Positions 16,176 through 24,900 of a stretch of DNA of 64,000 nucleotides are shown piece after piece (the first letter of the stretch is position 1; every line of letters begins with the position of its first letter). Source of the stretch: Clostridiales bacterium (GTDB lineage: Bacteria; Bacillota; Clostridia; Lachnospirales; Lachnospiraceae); NCBI GenBank assembly GCA_019420275.1, contig JAHZHN010000010.1:1-64000 (forward strand), in the 5' to 3' direction. Both the position numbers and the translations under genes were made by a program. The notes below the pieces were generated by a model. It had not been told where the DNA came from. It searched no databases and saw only the letters and a list, made by a program, of their open reading frames with translations.

Positions 16176-16958
16176 ATGGAACATACCAAAAAGTTTCTTA
16201 CGATATTTCAAAAAGATGAAATTTCAGAACCAGCTTTATTCAATCCCTGCGATACAACGAAAAAATTTGATAATTTCCCAGAAATATGTGTTTCCACATT
16301 TTCGGAAAATATCATTCGAAAGTTTTCTTCGTTGAGCAGCACAAAGAAGATAGCGGAACTATATACTGCAAATGGTGTCATACCGGTTTATAAAATCCGT
16401 TACAAAGATACCGATATCGCTTTCTATCTGTCCAGAGTCGGTGCTCCTGCCTGTGTCGTCGGATTTGAAGAAATAATTGCTATGGGAGCTAAAAAGTTTG
16501 TTTTATTCGGCTCCTGCGGAGTATTGGATGATGACAGGGTAAATGACAAACTCATTATTCCCGTTTCTGCCGTCCGTGATGAGGGAACAAGCTATCATTA
16601 TGCAGCACCCTCACCAGAAATCGAAGCAGATCCGCACTCCATCCAGATATTAGAAAATGTTTTATCAAACTGTGGTTACCCATATGTAAAAGGGAAAACA
16701 TGGACTTCAGATGCTATATACAGAGAAACACTTCCACTTATCCGGGAACGTAAACAAGAAGGCTGCATCGTCGTAGAAATGGAATGTGCTTCTATGCTGG
16801 CAGCTGCAAAATACCGACATATACCTTTTATCCAGTTTTTGTACGGTGCAGATAATCTCAGCTCTGATATATGGGATATGAGAGATTTAGCTTCATATGG
16901 GCTTACTAACGCTGAAAAATACATGCTTCTCGCTTTTGAATGTGGCCTTGCATTGTAA
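16176..16958 (+). CDS. Nucleoside phosphorylase (uridine/purine phosphorylase family)
   Basis: A 260-aa PNP/UDP-family enzyme that would split nucleosides with phosphate. FGSCGVL (about residues 109-115) is the phosphate-binding loop region, and VVEMECASMLAAA (about 190-202) is the diagnostic EMEC-x-S substrate motif. ATG at 16176 is preferred over 16170 because AGGAG is 7 bases upstream. The N-terminal ~60 residues are longer than in typical Udp, as in the MTA/uridine phosphorylase-like set of Firmicutes. Preferred base not deducible. Confidence 0.85.
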   Translation: MEHTKKFLTIFQKDEISEPALFNPCDTTKKFDNFPEICVSTFSENIIRKFSSLSSTKKIAELYTANGVIPVYKIRYKDTDIAFYLSRVGAPACVVGFEEIIAMGAKKFVLFGSCGVLDDDRVNDKLIIPVSAVRDEGTSYHYAAPSPEIEADPHSIQILENVLSNCGYPYVKGKTWTSDAIYRETLPLIRERKQEGCIVVEMECASMLAAAKYRHIPFIQFLYGADNLSSDIWDMRDLASYGLTNAEKYMLLAFECGLAL

Positions 16959-16973
16959 TTTTTTTAAAGCCTC

Positions 16974-17003
16974 TTGACTCTCCACGCTGCGTGATACTAT
17001 ATT
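16974..17003 (+). promoter_or_regulatory. MerR-type promoter before the broken merR gene
   Basis: -35 TTGACT (16974-16979) and -10 TATATT (16998-17003) with an 18-bp spacer carrying the palindrome CACGC-T-GCGTG (16983-16993). The over-long spacer and centred dyad fit MerR autoregulation, although the downstream gene is broken. Confidence 0.65.
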
Positions 17004-17075
17004 ATTTTCTCAATAGAAATATAACCGATATGACCAGTCAGTCTTGTTTCTCATATACTGAAAGGCGCTGTTTTA

Positions 17076-17245
17076 ATGAAAAGTATAACTCAAGTTTCCA
17101 AGCTGACAGACATTAGCATACGGACACTTCAATACTATGATGAAATCAGTTTATTAAAGCCAAGCAAATCACGGCTGCTGGTTATCGGATGTATGATGAT
17201 AATGCATTGCAGCTCTTACAACAAATTTTATTTTTATGATTCTTA
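17076..17245 (+). pseudogene. MerR-family regulator, frameshifted and truncated
   Basis: The frame opens as a MerR winged helix (QVSKLTDISIRTLQYYDEI, then LLKPSK). At about 17167 a one-base indel moves the rest of the domain into another frame, where ITAAGYRMYDDNALQLLQQI continues the family pattern and then stops after about 23 codons. The effector domain is missing altogether. The promoter at 16974 is intact. It is a recent wreck and cannot make a working regulator. Confidence 0.85.
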
Positions 17246-17455
17246 TCGTTTTTATTCCAATGTGCGGTTGATAAACATAAAAAATATTTTTTCTCTCTTT
17301 TACCTTTTTTCTTAATTTCTCATTTCTTCATCTTTCAATTTAAAATCTTCACATTACTGGAATTCTTCACTGCATTTAATCCTTCCAGCTGATTACTATT
17401 GTTATTTCCAGAGTTCTTACCTATCATAATTTTAAACTTGCAGCATTCTCTTTAC

Positions 17456-17920
17456 TCAGCTTTTCTTTTCCAGGCTAAGCAAATAATATCGATAGCTTAT
17501 ATATCCAATGCATATGATAAAAATTAAAATATAAGCTATATTATCCTTCAAAGTTCTAATATAAAGAGAAAACAAAACAAATCCTATACTTTGAATCATA
17601 ATTTTGAATTTTTTATCTTCAAGTCTTCCCATTTTAAATAAACAATAACGTATTCCTATTACTGCCGGAGAAAACATAACTGCTATCATCATTAAAAATA
17701 AGGATTGCTTATTCACAGCAAATTTCTTTAATATAGTTCTCTCTTTATTGTCTATTTCTAAACATTGGTACAATAGTTTTAGCGACGCCTCATCAGGTAC
17801 ACTTTTCCCCAACTCCCATTTTGAAATCGTCTGCCTGGTAACATATACAGAATCTGCCAGTTGTTGCTGCGTCATTCCTTTTTTTATTCTCGCTTCTTTT
17901 ATTATTTTTGAAATTTCCAT
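17456..17920 (-). CDS. XRE-family regulator with membrane-spanning C-terminus
   Basis: A 154-aa protein: Cro/C1-type HTH in residues 1-58 (MTQQQLADSVYVTRQTISKWELGKSVPD), then three hydrophobic segments (about 73-90, 107-120 and 127-147). HTH proteins tethered to the membrane in this way are common beside small membrane proteins in Firmicutes. It follows the 92-aa membrane protein gene by 10 bases, so the two form one transcript. Confidence 0.8.
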   Translation of the reverse strand: MEISKIIKEARIKKGMTQQQLADSVYVTRQTISKWELGKSVPDEASLKLLYQCLEIDNKERTILKKFAVNKQSLFLMMIAVMFSPAVIGIRYCLFKMGRLEDKKFKIMIQSIGFVLFSLYIRTLKDNIAYILIFIICIGYISYRYYLLSLEKKS

Positions 17921-17930
17921 ATATCCTCCA

Positions 17931-18209
17931 TTATCTGCTGTTATTGTTCAGGACACTGCTGACAGCAAAAACTGCTCCAATGCATATTATAGCAAAGCTC
18001 GTATGCCATTCCCTCTCAAATAAGAATCCATATACACCTATAAGCACAAAAACAGCAAAAAAGATCCACCTGAATACTTTAGGATAATGATTTGATACTT
18101 TTATAATGTAAATTACAACTGGCGCTAGTAACAATCCAGCTATACCAAATAATCCAATAGGAACCATCCACCAAATATGCTTCTTAATTTTTTCCATAGA
18201 TTTCAACAT
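17931..18209 (-). CDS. Small membrane protein
   Basis: A 92-aa protein with three predicted membrane segments (about 13-35, 45-63 and 68-86). AAAGGAGG is 8 bases before the ATG. It is co-transcribed with the downstream XRE-membrane regulator. The family is not recognised; it could be a partner or target of that regulator. Confidence 0.7.
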   Translation of the reverse strand: MLKSMEKIKKHIWWMVPIGLFGIAGLLLAPVVIYIIKVSNHYPKVFRWIFFAVFVLIGVYGFLFEREWHTSFAIICIGAVFAVSSVLNNNSR

Positions 18210-18570
18210 GACTAAAACCTCCTTTATTTTCTATTCACATTTTAGAAAGTCTGGATGTTAAAGTCACGCAACGGTCGCCATAATCAACGCAACATCTGTC
18301 TTGCAGCTTTATAATAATTATAATTTTTCTGCTTTCTCAGATATTCTACTGTAACTATGCTCTCACATATCCATTATTCCCATATATTGGTTTTTCCTCA
18401 TTTAATTATGCCTTTCATGCATTACGAAAATTCCTATCTCATGATATTGGCAGTTCTCGAAAATTCTGTGAATTCTCTCAAATAATAAAATATGACAGAC
18501 ACTCTGTAGACTGTCTGCCATTAGTTATTTAATATAATAGAAAAAATACATAAATACCAACCTAGCATTC
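18210..18570. other. Intergenic region with a hairpin repeat
   Basis: Holds the presumed promoter of the small-membrane-protein/XRE pair at its left end and the hairpin repeat copy 2 (18484-18523) at its right. Nothing else recognisable. Confidence 0.5.
18484..18523. repeat. 40-base hairpin repeat, copy 2 (TetR gene terminator)
   Basis: Identical to 14962-15001. Here it lies about 50 bases downstream of the TetR stop on the minus strand, where the stem followed by TATTTTATTATT can act as its terminator. Confidence 0.75.
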
Positions 18571-19116
18571 CTAATTTTTGTTGGCAAAAAACTCATCTCT
18601 TCCTCTATACTCACTTTTAATAATTTCAAACATATCTTCTGGACTTTCTTTACAGCCGCTCTTCAACCACATTTTAATAATTTGTGTAATACCTGCTTTA
18701 AAAAATTCCATATGATAATCAATAAAACCCTTTGGAAAATATTTTTGAGCCAAATCACCATCATAATTTATAATTTTATAATTATTGTCATATCCAAGTT
18801 TGAAATAAATTTGATACAATAGTTGATTATCTTTAATATGATGGAACAGTTTCAAATAATCATTGCTATTAACGCCCTGTATATACTCTTCTTTATACAA
18901 ATCAAACAATTCTCTTTCCAGTTTATCTCGTATCGTATCAGCCAACCCATAAATATCCGTATAATTTGCATAAAATGTAGTACGATTTAATTTGGCTCTT
19001 TTACAAATATCTGATACGCTGATTTTGTCTAACTCTTTTGTTTGAATCAGTTCAATAAAAACTTTTTCGATACGTTTCATAGATTCTTTTTTTCGCTTGT
19101 TATTCGGTGTATTCAT
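18571..19116 (-). CDS. TetR-family transcriptional regulator
   Basis: A 181-aa TetR protein. The HTH at about residues 32-62 (KISVSDICKRAKLNRTTFYANY) is typical of the TetR/YbiH-like group with a C-terminal TetR_C_7-like ligand domain. ATG at 19116 has AAAGGAG 5 bases upstream; the frame to 19206 is 5' leader. It is divergent from a small membrane protein, and the shared intergenic DNA holds two CAACA-N2-TGTTG palindromes. Confidence 0.88.
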   Translation of the reverse strand: MNTPNNKRKKESMKRIEKVFIELIQTKELDKISVSDICKRAKLNRTTFYANYTDIYGLADTIRDKLERELFDLYKEEYIQGVNSNDYLKLFHHIKDNQLLYQIYFKLGYDNNYKIINYDGDLAQKYFPKGFIDYHMEFFKAGITQIIKMWLKSGCKESPEDMFEIIKSEYRGRDEFFANKN

Positions 19117-19131
19117 AAAAACTCCTTTATC

Positions 19132-19214
19132 CCAACACTTGTTGGTAAATTGATGATTGTTTTCAACCTTAAAATATATTATACTCGATTCACAAAATAA
19201 CAACAACTGTTGTT
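19132..19214. promoter_or_regulatory. Two TetR operator palindromes
   Basis: CCAACA-CT-TGTTGG (19132-19145) lies in the TetR leader, and AACAACA-AC-TGTTGTT (19199-19214) lies just before the ribosome site of the divergent gene. The shared core is CAACA-N2-TGTTG, with centres 68 bp apart. Placement at both transcription start regions suggests the TetR represses itself and its neighbour. Confidence 0.7.
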
Positions 19215-19239
19215 TTAATACTATTGGAGGTGATTGTAC

Positions 19240-19611
19240 ATGAAAAAAAGTAGTTTTGTTGCCATGGTGCTGGGAACACCCAGTATTATTCTATTCGCTC
19301 TCGGCATGTGCATGGCACTTATTACAGAATGGAACACATTGAAACCAGGTATCATTTTGGGTTGTGCTGGTCTGCTCCTTGGTTTTATCACTCTGATTGC
19401 ATGGAGAAAGATGGCGCATAAAAAACCAATTCAAATTTCAGTAAAAACTGTCTTTACTGCTATTATCGGTGTGATTGGTACTCTGGGATTAGGGATAGGA
19501 ATGTGTTTTAGCATGGTGTGGAACCAAATGATTACAGGTATTGTAATAGGCATAATTGGAATCATTATCTTGCTCTTCCTTATTCCGTTAACTAAAGGTG
19601 TTAATGATTAA
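19240..19611 (+). CDS. Small multi-spanning membrane protein
   Basis: A 123-aa protein with four predicted membrane helices (about 5-25, 35-53, 68-90 and 95-117). GGAGG is 9 bases before the ATG at 19240. It lies beside the TetR gene and is probably its target. No family assigned; it may be a drug-response or stress membrane protein. Confidence 0.7.
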   Translation: MKKSSFVAMVLGTPSIILFALGMCMALITEWNTLKPGIILGCAGLLLGFITLIAWRKMAHKKPIQISVKTVFTAIIGVIGTLGLGIGMCFSMVWNQMITGIVIGIIGIIILLFLIPLTKGVND

Positions 19612-20058
19612 AACCGAGACAAATGATGATTTTTTCTCTCCTATTACGTTTTCTATCAATATAGGTAAATTTATAATGGGACTCTATGAATATTATCTGC
19701 TGTATTGAATTTTATATTTGCGGCATTCAACTATATCCGCCTATCACAAAATATAGCTGCATCATATATCAAAATAATTATGATCACGATTGCTGCTCAT
19801 ACATTTTACAAAATTAAAACAGCAGGAATGAGAGCTTTAAAATAACACAAAAATCCCCCCTCACACTCTAAATATCATCTATGCAAAAGTGGCTGCTTTG
19901 GTGCTAATATTACATCCTCCTATGCTTATATCTTTTGTCCCAATCGATAACACACAGGTTCATTTAATAAACACCATTACGGCAGCTTTTGTTTTCCTAG
20001 TTGTGTTGATACTTGGTATATCCATAATTATAAAATCAATAAGAAAGGAGGATAAATT
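19612..20058 (+). pseudogene. Debris of one or two membrane-protein genes
   Basis: No complete gene. Two protein-like runs remain on the plus strand. The first (about 19696-19845) reads FAAFNYIRLSQNIAASYIK and ends KTAGMRALK, stop, with no ribosome site. The second (about 19889-20080) is a 60-codon hydrophobic frame (MLISFVPIDNTQVHL then a membrane helix) whose end overlaps the start of the next gene. They look like fragments of decayed membrane proteins. Confidence 0.4.
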
Positions 20059-20259
20059 ATGGCAAAATCAAAACTTGTAAAAATAAATAAAAAAATTACA
20101 GAAAAGGTTACTAGCACATACAAAAAAATCGAAGATACTTTTGTTGATGGCTATACTAAAATAGAAGACACTTTTGTTGACCGATATCTTACAAAAGATG
20201 GAGAAATGATATCAGAAGCAAAAGAAAGATTGAAAAAAGAGCAAGAAAACAAAAGTTGA
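20059..20259 (+). CDS. Small protein with tandem KIEDTFVD repeats
   Basis: A 66-aa soluble, highly charged protein. YKKIEDTFVDGY is followed directly by TKIEDTFVDRYL, a repeated 12-residue amphipathic unit, then KDGEMISEAKERLKKEQ. AAGGAGG lies 7 bases upstream of the ATG. Similar short proteins occur next to TetR-linked membrane genes in Clostridia. Function unknown; a coiled-coil or partner role is plausible. Confidence 0.7.
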   Translation: MAKSKLVKINKKITEKVTSTYKKIEDTFVDGYTKIEDTFVDRYLTKDGEMISEAKERLKKEQENKS

Positions 20260-20565
20260 TTTCTAGAAGGTGGAAAAAATTACAAGGAGGATTTGGGACA
20301 TAAAAAATATAGAACGCCAGCATCAAAAGCATTGCTAATTCTGCTAACAGCCAGCATACATCTATCCACTGCAAAGAAGTTCATTAGAAATAACACAAGC
20401 CATAGTGCAATATAAAATAAAGGGGCTGCCGTATGACCTTCTGATCATTGATGCGACAACCCCTTTATAGAATCTGTCTATATATTTAAAATATAAAAGA
20501 CTTTCGCTAAAATTAACACAATTGGGCCTGCAGGACAGCACCGTTCTTCTTGCCTCTTATACCCG
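20260..20565. other. Intergenic region with a terminator
   Basis: Begins with an AAGGAGG ribosome-site-like stretch (20284-20290) followed by a short open run (KKYRTPASKALLILLTAS) with no start codon, perhaps a lost gene. It then holds the terminator at 20418-20467. Confidence 0.4.
20418..20467. terminator. Bidirectional terminator
   Basis: AAAGGGG (20419-20425) pairs with CCCCTTT (20460-20466), and inner bases extend the stem. It closes the plus-strand small-gene cluster and, on the minus strand, the anion permease gene. Confidence 0.65.
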
Positions 20566-21693
20566 CTATATGAATCTCAGAAGATAGGCTTCCAAAACAA
20601 GAATTACAAGAAAAATAAGATTCCAAACCGTAAACATTTTTAAATATACCGCTTTTTTATCCGGATACTCCTTGGCAAAGAATTTAAATGAAATTAGACT
20701 GGCCAAAGATGCAATCAGTGTTCCAAGTCCGCCAAGATTAACACCAGTCATAAGAGCGGAAAAATCACCACTGAAACCGGACAGCAGAATCGCCGCCGGA
20801 ACATTGCTGATAACCTGACTTGTCAGTATGCCTGTCAACAGTTCTCTTCCCTGGACTACTGAAACCAGAAAAGCACTGATTTCCGGAATCCGTTTCATAT
20901 TTCCTATAAAAATAAAGAAAAACAAAAAAGTAAACAGCAGAAAATAATCCACTGATAAAAAAAGTTTCCGGTTTATCAAAAATACAACGACTATAACACA
21001 AGCCAGCACAGGTTCAAATGGGAGAACCCGAAATACAACCAGAAGACACAGCACAAGAAGCAAAAAATAAGGAACTGCCCGAAATATTACGGTTTTCCCG
21101 GACACTTCTTTTTTTTCCTGAACAACAACGTCCAGCAGTGCTTCATCATGATCCATAACAACTGCTGCCATAAGTAAAATAAATGACAGGCCCGCATAAG
21201 GCAAAACTGCCCACGCGAATTCTGACGCTGTGAGATCTGAAATAGAATAAAGATACAAATTCTGAGGATTACCAATCGGAGTAGCCATACTTCCAAGGTT
21301 GGCAGCTATCGTTTCCAGTACGATCAGTTTCATCAGACGGTCTGGTCTTCCGCCCATTCGGAATACAAGAATCGTAAATGGTACAAATGTAATCAATGTA
21401 ACATCATTCGTTATTATCATACTGCAGAAAAAACAAAGTATCACCATGACCGCACACAGCTTGCGGATACTCCCGGCTCCCTTTAGAAGCATCTGACCCA
21501 GCATGAAAAAAATACCAAGTGACTGAAGACCTGCCACAATAATCATCAGACAAAACAGCAGCGTGAGCGTCCGGTAATCCGGATAAGCCAAATACTGTGC
21601 ATCCGGATGAATAAAAAACATAGATCCTACAGCCAACAAAAATGATATTGCAAATACAGTTTCATTTTTAAAAAGCAGTTTTAAAATTTTCAT
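20566..21693 (-). CDS. ArsB/CitMHS-type (SLC13-like) anion permease
   Basis: A 375-aa protein with about ten membrane helices. ITNDVTLITFVPFTILVF (about residues 94-111) and NLGSMATPIGNPQNLYLY (132-149) are the two repeat-loop motifs of the ion-transporter superfamily (NDV and TPIGNPQN), and SQVISNVPAAILLS near the C-terminus is the matching second repeat. The substrate could be a dicarboxylate, citrate, arsenite or Na+; no ars genes are nearby, so a dicarboxylate or citrate is as likely as arsenite. Confidence 0.85.
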   Translation of the reverse strand: MKILKLLFKNETVFAISFLLAVGSMFFIHPDAQYLAYPDYRTLTLLFCLMIIVAGLQSLGIFFMLGQMLLKGAGSIRKLCAVMVILCFFCSMIITNDVTLITFVPFTILVFRMGGRPDRLMKLIVLETIAANLGSMATPIGNPQNLYLYSISDLTASEFAWAVLPYAGLSFILLMAAVVMDHDEALLDVVVQEKKEVSGKTVIFRAVPYFLLLVLCLLVVFRVLPFEPVLACVIVVVFLINRKLFLSVDYFLLFTFLFFFIFIGNMKRIPEISAFLVSVVQGRELLTGILTSQVISNVPAAILLSGFSGDFSALMTGVNLGGLGTLIASLASLISFKFFAKEYPDKKAVYLKMFTVWNLIFLVILVLEAYLLRFI

Positions 21694-21946
21694 ATAATAT
21701 TACTCCATTCTTTCACCATGCTGCAGCCGGGTTCCATGACCTGCGGCTGAACAAACAAAATAATTATATGCCTCTGCTTTTTATAATGCAACTGTAACTT
21801 GGTGTTCGTTCCAGGAAAGATACCTCCTCAAATATAATGAAAATGTACCCAACTATCATTTTGCCCTTATCTTTTATGATAAGTTATATATATTTCCGCT
21901 ATATGTGACTTTTATATGCACAAAAATGCAATCGCATTACTTCTCT

Positions 21947-24900
21947 TTATGCATAATCTGCATTCTCAAGATACTCTCTTAATTCCACTTCTTCTTGATA
22001 TTTTTCAAAACTCCTCCGACGTTCCTCAAGATATTTTCTATGATCTATATAATCAATTCCCTTTAGGCTATCCTTTAAGGATTGGAGAAACTCAATTTTT
22101 TCAAGAATAAGTGGAACCTCACTTCCTGACCAAGAATAAGATAATGGAAATAGGTTAAGTTTCTCAAAATCCTCCAGCTTCTTATTCTCTTTTAGAAATT
22201 CGCGAATATACTCTAGCTTCCATTCCGGCAAAACTGTCACAACCACATTAACAAGATTTTTACATTTCTCGACATCCATACTTCTTTCGTGAAGTTTATC
22301 AAACAACCACAATTTCTTTCGCTCAAGTACATCCCCATCCTTCGACTTCGCAAATAATAATCTTGCAGGTTCCTCTATCAAAAATCCAATGTCATCATCT
22401 ACGAGAACATTATACGCATAGTCAACGCACTCTTTCCACTTTTCAACAGTCCATATCAACTCAAAAATCTTTTGTTCATAACCGTCTCGATGAATATTAT
22501 CCTTAGCCCAGTCCACATACTCATTCCATATTGTAGGTCGTTGTTCAAATATTTTTATGAAAAGTTTTCCATCATAATCCACATGATTACTATTCTCGAT
22601 TGCATTCATGTAAATACTTGTTAACGCATCTAAATCATTTCTGAAGAAATGAAGGATAATCTCAACCTCTTCGTCATAATATACATATCCTAAAAAAGCA
22701 GCTGAAATCTTAGGGCAATTTACAATCGCCTCAATGACCTTATCCTTAAGTTCTTGATTTCTTTCACCATATCGATTCATTGCTTGTACCGTAGGAACTA
22801 TAGAACTACCTTCATCAAGATTGTTGAGCACAAATTCTTTGTAATCATTAACTACCTTCTCATTGATGCATTCTTCTGGTAATTGTTCCCAGATAATAGT
22901 CAGCCAAGTATCTTTGTTATCGAACATTTTACCACTCACTAAATCTAATGTTGCCTCATATCCAATATGAGCAAGTAAATATTTGATCTGATGATATCCG
23001 CTTAACTTAAGTGGTGTATTTTCGTCGAAGTATTCAGTGATTACATCTATATATAAGTCACTATTATCTTCTAGGACTTCAAAGATGCAATCCAGACCAG
23101 CTTTTAAAGACCAAAGATCTCTTTCATACACAGTTTTTTCTAAGAAATGACATGATGCAAATAGTCTTCGATAATCAGCTAGTGTGTATGAACTGATTTC
23201 TTTTGAGATAATATTCTTGTGTATTTTCTTATCTTCTTCTATAGTTCTGCCAATCACCTGCTCACAAGTCAGCATCTCATATATATTATATTCCGAATTG
23301 CTTTGGGAAATCAGATACCGATCATCGATTATTACTCCAATTTGCTCGGCTGCCTTTTTATATTTTGCCACAATCTTTGCATCAAAGAAATCAGGCTTAT
23401 CTTTATCTATAACGTTTTCATAAATAATATCAAAATCTGATTGTAAATATTTCTTAAAGCCTTCGCCTTTCAGCCCATTGAAATGAACTCCTTCAAGAAT
23501 GTTATTAACACTGTTGCGATACTCATCATTCTTTCTTAAAATAGCTAAATTCTTCCATATTCTTGTTCTAATAGTTGCTATCTCTTCAGTGAATCCAAGA
23601 GTTATTCTTACAAAATTGACAGACTTACTGTTTCTAACCTCTTCAGTAAATGATATCTCCGTTTTTAAGGCACATTCAGCGATTTGCAAGTATAAAATAC
23701 TGTTATTATAATTTAAGCCTTCTTCTGTGAGGCACCACAACTTATCTAGCAAATGTAACTCATGGCTATATTTATCATACTCCGAATATTTGTCATATAA
23801 TAAATTATTACTTATAGTGAAGTACACATCCATTATCAAATCAGGTCTTTTTGTAAAATACAACATTAGAAGATCTATTGCATCATCAAAGTTATCTATA
23901 TACTTATACCCTCCCAATATTTCTATCTCTTTTGTAGAAACATTTTGATACTTCTTTTTACTATTGATATCGTAACTATGCAAATCAAACGCCACAGCCT
24001 TCTCTTGCTCTATGTGCTTCTTTATAATAGAAAGTGCTCTATCAGGATCAACTGTATAGAAAGACTCAAGATATTCCATTTCTTGCCCAGTTGATGCATT
24101 TTCCCAGGCAGAAATAATTGAGTTTTTCATATATTTTGACAAATCCTCGGAATTAAATATTTCCATTAGAGTATTAAGAACATATATGACCTTATTTCTA
24201 TAATGCGGAAACCCAATAGAAATTAAGCTTTCCACACTTATCCATTTCTTTTCAAATAAAACATAGTACATTATATAGTTGCCAAAACTTTGATCCGATA
24301 TCTTGGTTATCTCATTTTTAAACCAATCGATTAATTCCAAGGAATACAGATTTTCTACTATATCCTTTTCAACAATCTCGTTACCATACGACTCCTTCAA
24401 AATATTAAACAGCTGATTTTCTACGCCTTTCACAGGTCCCGCTACAGCGATAAAAAAAAGCATCATAATATCATCTTTGGTTAGCTTAGCCTCATCAATA
24501 ACTCGACCGTAATAATTTTTGAAAATATCTTCAGCATTTCTTATTGCCTGATATCCATCATCTACAGACCTAATCCCAGCAAGAAATGCAAGTCTTATAT
24601 TTCCATTGGCAATCTCTGTAATCTTTTTAAGATACTCGGGATTCAAAATCTCAAGATCATTTTTTAAAATGTCTTCTAATTCATCATTTTTAAATCGTCC
24701 GATTTCAATAATATTGGGTATTGAATACTTGGATACTAAATTGATCACTCCATCTTGAGCATAATCTCTGACTGTAATAAGAATTTTAACTTCATAATCT
24801 TTCGGTAAAGTTAAAATTGTATTAAGCACATTGTCTAAACTGGCTACCATATTAGCATCATCAAAAAAGATTAAATATTTCCCAGGACCAGAAATATAGT

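Noticed and set aside
20189..20374. Minus-strand 61-aa hydrophobic frame
   Set aside because: Antisense to the KIEDTFVD-repeat gene end, with no ribosome site.
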